The notes: generated by a model not told the origin, from the letters alone. A stretch of DNA of 64,000 nucleotides from Blasia pusilla (GCA_050084515.1 CM114272.1:6324001-6388000); one strand, 5' to 3'; counted from the stretch's first letter, positions 45,418 through 57,543 are shown. A program made the numbers and translations.

Positions 45418-48400
45418 CTATTTTGTTAGTAGCATTTTCATTATTGTCATAATATGAATAGAATTCCTCGAGCCTATTCTTGACAAAGCAACATACAATT
45501 GCCCATGAAAAAATATTGGATTGGGCAAGTAAATACCAACTCTATCTAATGTTTGACCTTGAGATTTATTAATAGTCATTACAAAAGCACGACGGATAGG
45601 AAATTGAAATCGCTGTAAATCAAAAGGTAGGCCGGAATCAGAAGCAATCAATGGAATGCGTGGAATGAAAACTCGAGTTCCAATGTTTTTTCCCGTGATA
45701 ATTGTTGCATCTATAAGATGTGGACTAAAGCTAGCTATCACCAGCCAAGTCCCGTTTGCTTGTCCCTTTCCTCCATTCATATTCCGTAATAGCATTATTG
45801 GAGCTTCAATCTTCAAAGTTAAACAATGAGGTGGCAATCCAGATGGTAAACATGTATTCAAAAATTATGTTGGATAAACAAGTCTCATCTCATCGTCAGA
45901 AACAAAATCAGCACTCAAGAAAGTATGCTCCTGCAAAAACAAAATAGATCATTAATAATAAGAGAGATGATAGAAAAATGTAGCAGTAGAACAATCAAAA
46001 TAGAATAATGATATTCAGGAATATAAATATTACCTCTCCTGGAAATCGAGACATGATTTCTCCGTTTATAATATCCACAATAGTATTCTTGGTTGACAAA
46101 ATGGATGTACCCCTCAAGAAATCAATGTCACTCCACTTATGAACATTGTGTCCATAAACAATATCAATGAAATCATTGATCCTTGTGGTTTTAACAATTA
46201 TCGCATTCGAAACTTGTATAAAATCCTCTCAAAGGTCTAAATGTAACGGTACACGACCCTCTCCTACCTCTAATAACCACGTTGCAAACGATTCTTTCTC
46301 TTCTCGTGCATATCCTGATAATAAATATAAGATGAAGGAATAAGTAAATATAAAAATAAACAAAAACCACATGAAATGAAATATTAAGTTTATTCCTTAA
46401 TACCTTGTATAGTATTAACTCTCATGTTGGTAGTGAGTTTCAATAATCTCACGTCAAGCCAAATAAGAGATCTCCTAAGTGTTGCACGCACAATTGTGGC
46501 ACGATCTCCACGACGAACAACTGGAAGAAGTTGTCGAAAGTCACCACCAAATAAAACGATCTTCCCCCCAAAAGGCAAATCTCGTAATCGAGGATCCATC
46601 AAACCCATGATATTTTGGAAAGTACGATTAACAGCCTCAAATGCGTGACGATGAGTCATAGGAGCTTCATCCCACACGATCAACTTCGCCTTTTGTATAA
46701 GGCGGGCCATATGACTATTGACCGATAGGCTGGAAAATTGAAAACAAAACAATATGTGAGGAACATTTATGAAGGATAATCAAAGAATAAAATAATAAAT
46801 TGCATGCCATAAAAGGAAAATAAATCTTAAATCTAGACTTACTTGCAAGTGGAACTTTCATGTACTTGGATAGGAATCTTGAATCGAGAATGAGCAATAC
46901 GACCTCCATCCAATAATAAAGGGCAATCCCCGAAGAGGCAACAGCAAGAGCTATATGACCCTCGCTCCGTACCATTGCAAGAAGAAGGTTGTACAAAAAT
47001 GTTTTTCCTGTTCCGTCAGGACCATCGATAAAGAAAAGTTTTGCCTGAAAAATCCATATTTTTCGTTACAGAAAAGCACTTTAAAAGAATAAAACTTAAA
47101 GAAATAAAAAGTGTAAAAAAATAATAATAAAATATACTATACATAATATCCACTTACAGAAGGTGGCGCATCCTGTAAGATATCGTGAAAAGCATTACAA
47201 ATAACTTCCCAAATAGCGCGTTTTCCATCATTTAAAGACATCTCTCTTGCTCTCACACGTTCACAAAGCATATCATGATTGTATCAGAGCTCTTCCTCTT
47301 CTAGACGCGAAATAGATAAATTACGAGCTTGGAAATCTGGTTGAGGCATGTCGGGGAAGTCCGCCATACTCTTACCATGATCTTGAAGATGGTAATGGAC
47401 CTCCAATAATGCAAGATTAATAATATAAACATCCAATGGAAGGGTCGGAATACCAACTCTCTATTACAAGGAACAAATATAGAAGTTAAAACATAAATAA
47501 AATACATTAAAAAACTCATAAGAGAAAAATGAACTTAACAAAAGGCATGCATATTACCTCACGCTTTTGATGTAGAAGATCTTCAGTTAATGGAACCAAA
47601 AAATGTTCCCACACTATAGCTGGAAGAGAAGGTGTATTATATAGAAGATTGATGGCAAAAAGTAGACGTAATGAATAGCCAGTGCGAATGACAACCGCCT
47701 CTTCAAAGCAAGAAAAGATCTCTCTATCGTCCTCCAAAAGTCCCATTTGAATAGCAGTCTCTTTGAAGGTAGGATAAACTACACCATCAATAGTTCTCAA
47801 ATCTTGATATGATTGAGCTCCTCTCACATGATGGAGAAGTAATCGTAACCAATGACGCTCCCCTTCAGCTAGGATTAGCCAAAAAAGATATTAGGAAGGA
47901 AGCACGAATGTGTTTATAACTTTAACTAAAATTTTGCCTTAATAATTGTAATCTCACAGAGAATAGAAATTTTACCTGGGTTTGTCATATACAAACGTCC
48001 AATAGGATGTCCACATCCTTTTCTTGCATGTTTACGCAGATGCCATTGTTTCTTATTCCAAGAGTAATGAGAAGGGAACTCCAAATAAAGATATTGTCGC
48101 AGTCGAATCAGAAACATTTGTTGCAAACCATTGAGTGAGAGTGGTTTCCTTACTTCGCTCCAGAATATTACCCAATGAATCTTGCCCATGAAAATATACC
48201 ATTTGACTGTCTGGAAGATGAACAATCAATCTCACAATACTTGGTTGCTCTGCATGCAGACTAAACTTGAAGATTCGCCAACATGCTTCTGAAGAAGAAA
48301 CATACCTTCATACCACACAATATAAATATTGTTAGGCTCCCACATAATATCATAGGAAAAAATAGGGAGATCTTGAAAGATAGAAGGATCGAAATACCTT

Positions 48401-48735
48401 GCATCAAGATATAATGATGTCTCATCAATAGTATCCTCGCATGATGTAGTATTTGCCACGGTATATGATATGGCATTAGATCCCTTATATACATACTTAT
48501 AAAAGTACTTTACAGCCAAGATGCTATTTGTTATCTCCAAATTTATATGACAATCAAATAAAGTACATAACATTGGATTGTATGGAACCACCCAACGATT
48601 ATCGAAGTCATGATTTGACTTATTAATCAATCTACCATTATCACGCCTGCATAAACACATATAGAGCTTGTTAGTAGTTGAGGAAAATACATACCAAATT
48701 AATAAAAGAGCATTAAATCATGAAATAAACAACAA
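45418..48735 (-). pseudogene. Helitron RepHel: PIF1-like helicase exons, copy 2
   Basis: Helicase half of RepHel, unwinding DNA for rolling-circle transposition. In transcript order: RRDNGRLINKSNHDFDNRW (48654), EGERHWLRLLLHHVRGAQSY (about 47870), a block ending at about 47290, Walker A FFIDGPDGTGKTFLYNLLLA (about 47035-46976), Walker B LIVWDEAPMTHRHAFEAVN (about 46688-46632), PFGGKIVLFGGDFRQLLPVV (about 46580-46521), then LTLKIEAPIMLLRNMNGGKG (about 45819-45760) and [15 protein letters not shown]...LYVALSRIGS (about 45590-45465). Introns of 80-110 bp separate the exons. A TGA near 47287 and some shifted junctions suggest it is no longer active, but all key helicase motifs are present. Confidence 0.85.
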
Positions 48736-48751
48736 AACCAATAAATTACCT

Positions 48752-51169
48752 CTAATAAACAGGATATCCATCCTCATTTTCCATTTTCATTGATGCAAAG
48801 GGCATTGGGTATCCTTTGGAACATATTTTTGTCGTTTTATCCGTGCAAGGTGCAGTTGGATGTGTTACTCCACACCGACCATGAATCATACAATTTGTTA
48901 TAGTAGAATGTAGCCTAGGATGAGTGATAGGATTGGGGATCTCAGCAGATATAATATCGTCAAAATCAGAGGTTGTCCTTGGCTTATCCTCAGAAGCAAG
49001 AATAATTAGGATATGCACATGTGGTAGCCCTCTCTTTTGGAACTCGACTACATGAATGCATCCTACTACTCGACCCAAAATATGCTTATCCAATATAAGT
49101 CTCAATCACTCCTTCTTTTTTTGTTGGAAAACACGTACAACCAGGTGAGGACGATCACACGTTGATTGCCCATGAAGTAGAGCAGTAGTAATCTCAGGCC
49201 ATATAGGGTTGCAAGTCATGGTCAAAAAGTAGTCAGGCTTCCCAAAATGTCTCACAATGGCCATAGCATCATGGTACAATTGATGCATGTGACGTGGTCC
49301 TCCTATGAAAGACGAAGGTAAGATAATACGTCTCCCTAAGCCTTGACCATTCACATCATGCCGAGTCATGGCATCTCTGACACCTTGGTATAAATCAGCT
49401 CTCAACTCTTTTTGATGCAATCGTATCCAAGTTAGCCGCTGCATTTCAATAGTCGCATACATATCCACCATATATTCTTGAGTAAGACGACCAAACCTCA
49501 ACAACCGATTATTATCCATAGCGTTAGCTCGCATTTGAAGTCTAAATGACGTATTATCTTACCTAAGCCTCATGAGTGGTAACATCACCTTGAATTCCTC
49601 CTTGTATTATCTTATCTTATCTACGTCTCCCTAAGCCTTGACCGTTCACATCATGCCGAGTCATGGCATCTCTGACACCTTGGTATAAATCAGCTCTCAA
49701 CTCTTTTTGATGCAATCATATCCAAGTTAGCCGTTGAATTTCGATAGTCGCATACATATCCACCATATATTCTTGAGTAAGACCACGAAACCTCAACAAC
49801 CGATTATTATCCATAGCGTTAGTTCGCATTTGAAGTCTGAATGAAGCAAATTGTAAAGCTGTAATGGTCTTTGAACTCGCCTCATGAGTGGTAACTTCAC
49901 CTTGCATTCCCCCTTGTAAAATATCATCTTCATCCTCCTCCATGATAGCATCCCCTCTTAACGGCACATCATTTCTATGATCATGTTGCACTTGCAAAGG
50001 TATCCCTGGATGCCAACCTGCTTCACCATAAACAAAAGGCAAAACAAAGTGCAATGGGATATAGGCTTCATTCAGAGATCGATAGAGCATTTAATCCCTC
50101 CTCCATGTAAGCGAACAATAATATGACGTCCTTCTACTGGCTCACTCCCATCTCCCGGCAAGATAGCTGTAATCTCTGAAGCAACAGGCAAGGTGTATCG
50201 TTTCGCATCAAGACCTCGCTTACTACCCTTAAGAACAATATGGAAGTAAGAATTACATGGATCAATAGCCACATTTCGAAATAGAGCCACATATGGATTA
50301 TGGGCATGTAACATATCTTGTAATCCCCTTAAGATCTCTGGCCTCAATTGATCCCGGTAATCTCCACTCATAATCCTTCTTCTATATTCCATCTGATGCT
50401 CATCATCATGAATATAAATCTGCGCAAATTATGGAGGAGCACCACTTTCAGCATGAAGAGGTCCAATAGAATGATATACACCACCTTGAATCCTGAAGTT
50501 TCCTGTACCACCTCGTTGCTCTGTCACATGGGCCCTAGTAGATGCCAATTGAAGAGCACTATTATAGGCACGTGCATTGCGAAAAAAATGAAGACTATTT
50601 GAACTCCTACCAGAAAGTAATTGTGCTAGTATAGAAGGTGAAGCTGTCAAATATGGTAATTGAATCTTACCATGCCCACAACACATACCAAAAGGCGAGC
50701 TTATAAACCTAGTATACTTCACTCTCTCGCACTTCCAATGTAGAGCATTGCAACTCGTACAAATAACATTCATAAGTCCAACACTAAAACGGCCAGTCAT
50801 ACTATCAATATGGTCTCCCAACCTAAGAATTCGAATGTGCTTTTCTTCAAAGTTAGGAATGTGTGCAATATTAAGCAACTTTTTCAAGTTCACAACACTT
50901 CTGGATCCCACATTTGGAATTGAGGCGTGTATATTGTCTTCATTTCCTTCTAGGTGGCCTTCACAATTGGCTCCAGTGGCATCATCCCTTATCAACATAT
51001 CGCCAACATGTGCAATTTCATGTACTTCATCCAAAAAAGATCCCACATTTGGAATCGAGGCATGTACATTGTCTTCATTCACTTCCATGTGGCCTTCACG
51101 ATTAGATCCATTGGCATCACTCCTTATCAACGGATCGCCAACATCTGTAAACTCATGTACTTCATCCAA
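48752..51169 (-). pseudogene. Helitron RepHel: zinc region and Rep nuclease exons, copy 2
   Basis: N-terminal half of RepHel, the HUH endonuclease that nicks and joins Helitron ends. From 51169 the protein has two acidic DEVHEF/A...NVGS repeats, then a zinc-binding CTSCNALHWKCERV...CCGHGKIQLP (about 50765-50660) typical of Helitron N-termini. The Rep region has KPDYFLTMTCNPIW (about 49235-49195) and the two-histidine HUH motif RGLPHVHILIIL (about 49035-49000), followed by a cysteine-rich CMIHGRCGVTHPTAPC (about 48895-48845) and GYPMPFASM. A stop at about 50090 and an internal tandem duplication (49327-49930) disrupt the gene. Confidence 0.85.
49327..49930. repeat. ~295-bp tandem duplication inside Rep
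   Basis: 49327-49621 is repeated at 49622-49930, so the block RLLRF..LTQEYMVDMYATIE is encoded twice. The junction is a TTATCTTATCTTATC run. The first copy also has a short internal deletion after about 49552. Confidence 0.85.
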
Positions 51170-51451
51170 ATTAGCACGTCTTCTTCTTTCGCCTCATTTC
51201 GAACTAGTTTGACGATGTGACATAATCGTAGAGGATTGGTAGGAACTGGAAGATTGCAAGTAGAGGTTAAGAAATTAATACATATGATTATAATAAAAAT
51301 AAATATACATACATACATATCTATATTATAATTTGAATATAAAATTTAGAAATATACATTGGAGATGGTACGACCACAATCCTAGAGTTTGGAATAGCTT
51401 CAACTTCATGAAATACCATTATTGGCCTGCAAAAAATATTGTTATTAGAAA

Positions 51452-53536
51452 TCACTCTATGCCACCTCGTTCTTGATGCCACACATGTGCATCATCCTCA
51501 TCTATCTCAATTGCCTCCATATCTTCTTCTTGACTAAATCTAGCTCTAGACAACATGTCAGCTACTGAGTTCTCTTTCCCAGCTATATGCTTCAATTGTG
51601 GATTCAAGGACCTAATGTAGGCTATCCAACGTAGCATGGCTATATCTGGAGTTGTACAATTCGCAATCATACCTAACAAAGGTAGACAATCAACCTCAAG
51701 CAATACATAGGCTCCCATAAGATACTCCTTCTCAGCTTTCATTGCAGTTACAACTCCCCAAAGCTCCCTCTTTACCTGAGGGTACCTCCTCTGTCGTTCC
51801 GTAAGTGTACGAGCTCCAAACCTTGTCGCAAATCTTCTTCCTTCCGCGTCATTCTGCCCAACTGCCCATCCGATAGCAATAGGGCTAATGTCCACTGTGA
51901 TGATAATAGGTTGTCCGCATTCATAGCTCATTTTTCGTAGAGCTGGTGGCGACTTCAATGCCTCCTTCAACTGCATCATTGCTGCTCTTTGCTTCTTCTC
52001 CCAAGTGAACTTCTTCTTCTTTCTCAACAACTCATACAAAGGATCAGATATGTGGCCAAAATGAGGAATCCACACGATAGAACACACAAGCTCCTAAAAA
52101 CCTTCTCACTTCGGTGACGTTTTGCATTCTCGTATCCTCCCAATGACATCAACTTTTCTTTGGATTTGGTTTTCGCCAAACTCTCCACAAAGATGACCCA
52201 CTACCACGATCCGAGGAACCCCAAAGCTACACTTTTCTCCAGAAAGAGTAAGATTGACCTCTTCTAGTCTTGTTAGGATCATATCCACATCTCGAATATG
52301 ATCAAACACAAACTTTCTACACCCATCTTTCACAACCCTCTCAATCCTATCTTCTATTGCACACCCCTTTATAGGGATATCATCTACAAAAGGAATGGTT
52401 TTCTCAGGAATGAACTCTCTCAAGATCTTATTCATTGCACTCTGCATGTGAGCGACAGAATTTGTTGCTCCTTGAGGTAATGTGCACATTCTTACAAGCC
52501 CAAGTGAAGTGCGCATAGTGGTAATATCTCTACTCTCTGTAGCTAATTGGAATTGATCATATCCTGAGTGCAAATCTCCTATAGAATAGATAGCACGGGC
52601 TGCAAAAGCTTCTGCGACTTCATCTATTCTAGGCCCTGCTCCCATATTTCGAATGGTTACCTTATTTGCCGGTTGCATATCTTGAATGAACCGGAGAGCT
52701 CCTGATTTCTTCGGCACAGTGAACCATCGACTCAAGTAAGGCCCCATAGATGGCTCTAAGATACCCATCTGCATCTTCTCCTTCAATAACTCAATCAGCT
52801 TGGGAATCATAGCTCGTGGTATTGGTATGCGTTTCAAATCCCAAGGCACATGTGGAACTGTGAAAATTACCATCGGTGCCACCACACTCGTGTCTACACA
52901 ACCAATTTCTTGTGTAGTAAAAGAGAAAGCCTTACCATGTCTCCTTAACATCTCCCGAAAGCATTTTCTTTCAATTTCTGTGAGAAACTCACCCCCTCCG
53001 ATTTGCAGACGATCTAGCGTCTCTTCTGTGAACTTGTGTCCTATCTTCTTGACATCCCGCAGACTTGGCTCCATTGATGCACGTTCTACTTGTCTCCCAC
53101 AACCCTCTGGTAGTTGAGTAGCCATTGGTTTCACCTTCCGGGCCACTGTCTTGTATTTTGTGTGCACTCGTGCCTCCATGGGATGTTCGTCAGACTCAAA
53201 CCCGTGCCCATCCGCTTTCTTCTCCGTGGATTCATATTCATTTTCTCCTTCCATGAACCTTGATATCTCTTCATGCAACTCACGCGAGTGAATTGCAATC
53301 ACACTTCTATCCAGCGAATCGATGTTCATCTGGGTAAACACCTCTTCAAGACTATCTCCAAAACCCTCTTCTTCATACATCCCACTAATGAACTCTTCAT
53401 CTAATAGAACACCCTCACATTTTAACAAACTCTCCTTTTTTTTCATAAAACGTCTTTTCTTTTCATTCATTTCTTTCATCATTTGGAATCTACCAGACCA
53501 CGAAGAAAAACATTGAGAAAACCCACACCTAAACAT
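51452..53536 (-). pseudogene. Gypsy-A reverse transcriptase and RNase H
   Basis: Ty3/gypsy polymerase. One frame 53536-52106 (476 codons) and a second 52087-51452 (211 codons), separated by a short break. RT blocks: PRAMIPKLIELLKEKMQMGI, LSRWFTVPKKSGALRFIQDM, YSIGDLHSGYDQFQLATESR, RMCTLPQGATNSVAHMQ and the catalytic FVDDIPIKG (about 52390-52364). RNase H blocks: IITVDISPIAIGWAVGQ (about 51906-51856), RELWGVVTAMKAEKEYLMGA, LLEVDCLPLLGMIANC and HIAGKENSVADMLSRARF. The frame ends QERGGIE followed by a stop created by the inversion junction, and continues in frame at 8862. Best preserved polymerase in the window. Confidence 0.9.
51455..51476. repeat. Right inversion breakpoint: inverted match to 8857-8878
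   Basis: An exact 22-bp reverse complement of 8857-8878. It separates gypsy-A coding sequence (right) from the Helitron intron (left). Confidence 0.8.
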
Positions 53537-53616
53537 ATATGATTCTTCCCCCTCTACTAGCGGAAGACTCTTTCTTTTCTCTGCACCCCCATATTCCCGC
53601 TCTATAGGAGTGCTAA

Positions 53617-54675
53617 CTAAAAATCCGAAAAGTCTTTCTCTACCTTCATAGGACCATCTCTCAACTTCTCTCTATTCCTTTCATGACCTATTCGTACAGT
53701 AAGGAATTGAACTGATCTTGTTCCATCCTGACTTCTAATACGGGCATAATGAGATCCATCATCCATGACTTTGGTCTCCATTCTAGATGCTGTGATATAA
53801 GGTTGCCCAAGAATCACAGGATAAGCAGCTCCATTCTAAACAAAGAAATTTTGCTCAATCAACACATCTCCGATACGAGTTTTGACGGATGGACAAGCAC
53901 CATAGAGTTCACCTTTTTGGTTGTTAGCCGCTCGTAGTACCCATCCATGCCCTGTATCAATTGGCCACATCCCTTTGTCGTACACACTTCGCGACATGAT
54001 GTTGATCTCCGAACCATGATCAACGAGAGCCAGAACTGACTCTTGAAGAGAGCCAAGTCGAACTCTAGCCTCCGTCGTTGCACGCGCCCAATATGATTGA
54101 GAATAGTGTCCACCATTATGCCTTTCTTCACCTTGTTCTGTCAAGGCTTCTCCTACTCTTGCCTCTTTTCCCCGTAAGTCAAGCTTTTGTCCAAACACTT
54201 GGCAAAGCTCTTCATCTTCTTCTTCTGTGATGTCAGTATCCAAAGCTCTCACCATCACCATATCTGCAGTCATCTGCCTCTTCCTTTTGATCACATCTAT
54301 GATCAACTCATGAAAGTCACGTTTGGCTATGCCCAAGACTTCCCTCAAAGAAAACTCTATTTTCGCATCCAAAATCCTCTCCTCAAGAATCTCCTTTAAA
54401 TTCGTGCTTGTCTCGATATCAGACTGCAGCTTGTATGTAGGAGTCTTACCCTTGGTCTTATGAGGAGACCTCAATTCGTTCTCCTTGGTCCCTGCTTCTT
54501 TGACATGAGAATCCCTCACAGATTCAAATGTGGAAGGTCCTTCTTCTCTTGATGGTTGCGCCTCCGGTTGTCCTTTTCTTCTTAAGATCCTTGCTCTTCT
54601 TGCGGCTTCCTCAGCATCAACACCATCATTGTCGCCTCTCCTCTTCTCCTCCACACTAGCATCTTGCCAACTCAC
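53617..54675 (-). pseudogene. Gypsy-A protease region
   Basis: Polyprotein segment between gag and RT. The N-terminal part is charged (MSWQDASVEEKRRGD...) and contains LKEILEERILDAKIEFSLRE and GIAKRDFHELIIDVIKRKRQ. The retropepsin-like core has ESVLALVDHGSEINIMSRSV (about 54050-53990), where DHGSE replaces the usual D-T/S-G-A/S, then GWVLRAANN, IGDVLIEQNFFV and, after a TAG near 53836, VILGQPYITASRMETKV (about 53820-53770) and SVQFLTVRIGHERNR. The ILGQP motif is the usual C-terminal protease signature. Confidence 0.75.
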
Positions 54676-54927
54676 ATGTTTCTCTTATGCTAGGTATGCT
54701 TTAACACACCTAGCTTCCACTGGATCATCCCATCCGGTCCGGATGACGGATAGTCTACCCCTCGTATCATAACTTCTCGAGGAAATTCTAATGATTCACT
54801 TTTAGCTCTGGATACAATAGGCGCTTCAATTTTTCTTTGCAAAGGTGTTAGAATCTAATGTCGTGAGTGGCAACTCCTACTTGACTTCTCACTAATCCTT
54901 TCATACCTCCTCTACCAAAGTTGGTAT

Positions 54928-55850
54928 TCAACGGCATACCATCTGCGTTGAATGAATCTTCCCATCTTTGAAGTTTACTATTCCATTTCTAAGAGCTTTT
55001 GAAAATTCCTCACATTCTCGACGTTGATGCTCAACACTATCACACCATATACATCTTCTCACAAAGTTCTTACTTGTTGAAGGAGCACCAACACTAGGAT
55101 TCCTATCAAATTTAAGCTCAGCCATTTCTACTCTCAACTCTCTCAAACCTTTCACCAACTCATCAATGGTAGAATCTTCAAGCTTTGGCATGGGCTTAGG
55201 CAAAGGATTTGAAATTGGTACCTCCGACTTGAATATTTGGTTCTACCTCTACTTGACTTTGCTTTGTGAGGAGCAATGACTTCTTCCACTTTCTTCCAAT
55301 TAGTGTTGACACCTCCTTCTTCATTCTTTCCATTATGAAAACTTGTCCTCCAAATTTAGTCAAGGAATAACTCGGTTTTCCTCAAGTCTAGAGTTGCCCT
55401 TCGGAAGGAGAAAGCTGAAAAATCGCTTCTCAAACTCACGCAACAACTCATTTGGAGTCATTCCCTTCCCTGGACGTTGCTCTATCCATTCTAGAAAACT
55501 CCTCTTAGTCACCCGATCCACATCATCATCGAAGAATTCTCCTTTCAGCAACTGTTTGTACTCCTCCCATGAGGTTGGATTTTCTGCTCTCAACTTCTTT
55601 ACTTGACTACGGATCTCTGGTATTACAACTAACTCAAAACTTGACAACATATCATCTTCGGGTACACGGTTTACCTCCATCTCACAGACGTACTCTCGAA
55701 CATACTTGGTGATGTTCCTGCCATCAAATCTCCCCAACTTCTTCACAATCGCTTGAGAGCCCTTGTTGAGAGAACTCCTTCTTGTTGGCTCAACAATCGG
55801 AGAAGATTTGCTCCCTCAAGTCCCATTGATGAAACTCCCAAAAGTAGTCA
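54928..55850 (-). pseudogene. Gypsy-A gag
   Basis: Capsid-like block from about 55746 (KKLGRFDGRNITKYVREYV, SSFELVVIPEIRSQVKKL, SWEEYKQLLKGEFFD, LEWIEQRPGKGMTPNELLRE) to 55360, then frameshifts, then the nucleocapsid part 55203-54928 with a canonical CX2CX4HX4C knuckle CIWCDSVEHQRREC (about 55061-55020). The break between 55360 and 55210 makes it defective. Confidence 0.8.
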
Positions 55851-55887
55851 TCTTGATAAGACTCAACTCAAACACAATGTTGTCAAA

Positions 55888-55905
55888 GAGCTCTTGGAAG
55901 CACCA
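55888..55905 (-). promoter_or_regulatory. Gypsy-A primer-binding site
   Basis: TGGTGCTTCCAAGAGCTC (minus strand), two bases after the LTR end. It starts with the TGG complementary to tRNA CCA. It is not the usual initiator-methionine site (TGGTATCAGAGC), and the tRNA is unidentified. Confidence 0.55.
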
Positions 55906-55907
55906 TT

Positions 55908-57194
55908 TGTCGTGTCAAGAATCTTTCTTCGAGCAAGGGGGGCCTTCTAGCTGCGGTAGATGCGGTCGATGCAAGGTGAACTCTCTAGTAAGTTCTCCTT
56001 TTTCAATACAAAATTATGATGTACACTCTCCATTCTCTCATGACAGGTATCACAAATGGAAGTGCCGAGGCGATCACTTCTTCGTAACATCGGACCCCGA
56101 AATTCCTAACTATAAAATCCCTATAAACTATTTTACGTTTGTACACGAGGAAGATAGCACAACTAGTGTTAAACCCTACTTGACCAGGCCTATTGACATC
56201 CATGGATCGCTATATAAGGACATACAAAGTACAATCCCATGTCCTTCCATATGTGACGATAGGAACAATCACCGGAGTTGGAGATTGCATGACCTGGTTC
56301 ATGAACGCCTCCCCAAAGTGATAAACTAAATAGCGAGTGAACCAAAGTGCCTATCTACAAAGAGTACCTTGACATGGTAAGGATTTAGGAAAGGAAAGTC
56401 GGGCTGATTTCGTGCTCCACCCCTATCCATGCTTGAGGACATTCTCTACTCTCCTCAAGAATGGGTTTTGGTGGAGTTATTCTCCCAAGAGGGATAATCC
56501 ACTCTCATTGGGAAAGTAACAAGCCAAAACATCCGCTATTTTAGTATGACTAAACTCCTCTACGATGACAAACCTCTCATCCCCACACACACACACACAC
56601 ACACACACACCACACTCTAGAAACCTCTCGAAGAATAGACCATGATCAAGTTACTCTCCCAAGAGGGGTGATCCACTCTCATTGGAAGAGCAAGCAATCC
56701 CAAAGCCATACACTCAAGAGAGACACGAGAGACTCAAGATGTGGAATAGAAGGTGATGAACCCTTGAAGGTCCCTCCTCTTTATATACTCACAAGGGATC
56801 CACAAGAGTACGAAATAGAGCTTATCTTATCTTGTGCCACATGGCTTCCTCTCAACGCTTAGCCAATCACATTTTGACACAAGTAGATTTCCTCTTATCT
56901 CTTCCAAAATATCCTCTTTTACCCACATGATATTTTCCAAATTACCCCAACTAACCTAGCCACCAACCAAGACTACTTTTGCTTTTCATTAAAGTAACTA
57001 CTTTACTTTTATAAAGTCATCTTTTATTTATTACCTCCTTTTCCTAAAGTTGGGCCCGCATAAAAAAGGCACCATAAAGAGGTTTAAACATAAGAATCTT
57101 CTTTTTCTAAGCCAATTTACTTAATACTAATGAAACTCTATCTAACACTTAATGACGAAGGAGTTTACACACTGGTTGATTTTACTATACGACA
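55908..57194 (-). mobile_element. Gypsy-A 5' LTR
   Basis: 1.29 kb, reverse complement of the LTR at 10279-11553, with TGTCGT at its start (57194) and ACGACA at its end (55908). Its (CA)n tract is at about 56585-56610. ACGT at 57195-57198 precedes it. Confidence 0.88.
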
Positions 57195-57198
57195 ACGT

Positions 57199-57524
57199 TG
57201 CCCATGCGCAACCGCGTTCGCCGGACCGACCTCGTCCTTCCTACCATGTTGGAGGGGGGAACTTGGCCCGCGGCCCTATGCGGCCCCTTGGGCCCTAAAT
57301 GCGGGGGGGAACCTGGCCCAACCCCTATGGGCCTCTCCAACTTTTGGGGAGGGAGCAATAAATGGGGGGGGGGGATGAAATAAATGCCCCGGGGGGCGGG
57401 GGGGGGGGGGGGGCCGTCCGGCCCGTGGCCTCCCTACGGGAGGAAAGAGGGGGAGGGGGTGGGGCGCGCTCTCCTACGCCCTATCCACGATAGATCTCGG
57501 CCTATCGGCTACTCAGATGTGACA
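57199..57524 (-). mobile_element. Remnant of gypsy-B 5' LTR
   Basis: The minus strand starts TGTCACATCTGAGTAGCCGA at 57524 and follows the gypsy-B 3' LTR for about 60 bp. It then diverges into GC-rich sequence with long G runs, ending GCGCATGGGCA before ACGT. AATG at 57525-57528 is the target duplication matching 20083-20086. The inner part may be corrupted or replaced. Confidence 0.65.
57364..57413. repeat. G-homopolymer tract
   Basis: G11 at 57364-57374 and G16 at 57398-57413 within very GC-rich sequence, unlike anything else in the window. Confidence 0.9.
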
Positions 57525-57543
57525 AATGCAAGATACTTTCTAA

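Larger units (their letters stand above)
45309..51454 (-). mobile_element. Helitron copy 2, right part (RepHel exons to 3' end)
   Basis: The larger half of the best preserved Helitron here, carrying Rep and helicase exons and the 3' hairpin. Its first exon begins at 51426 after the acceptor TTTTGCAG. The donor for that intron is at 8840 (plus). It is the only copy that still has the Walker A exon. Confidence 0.85.

Noticed and set aside
57130-57383. Open frames over the G-run region
   Set aside because: They span the LTR boundary of gypsy-A and homopolymer sequence; not coding.
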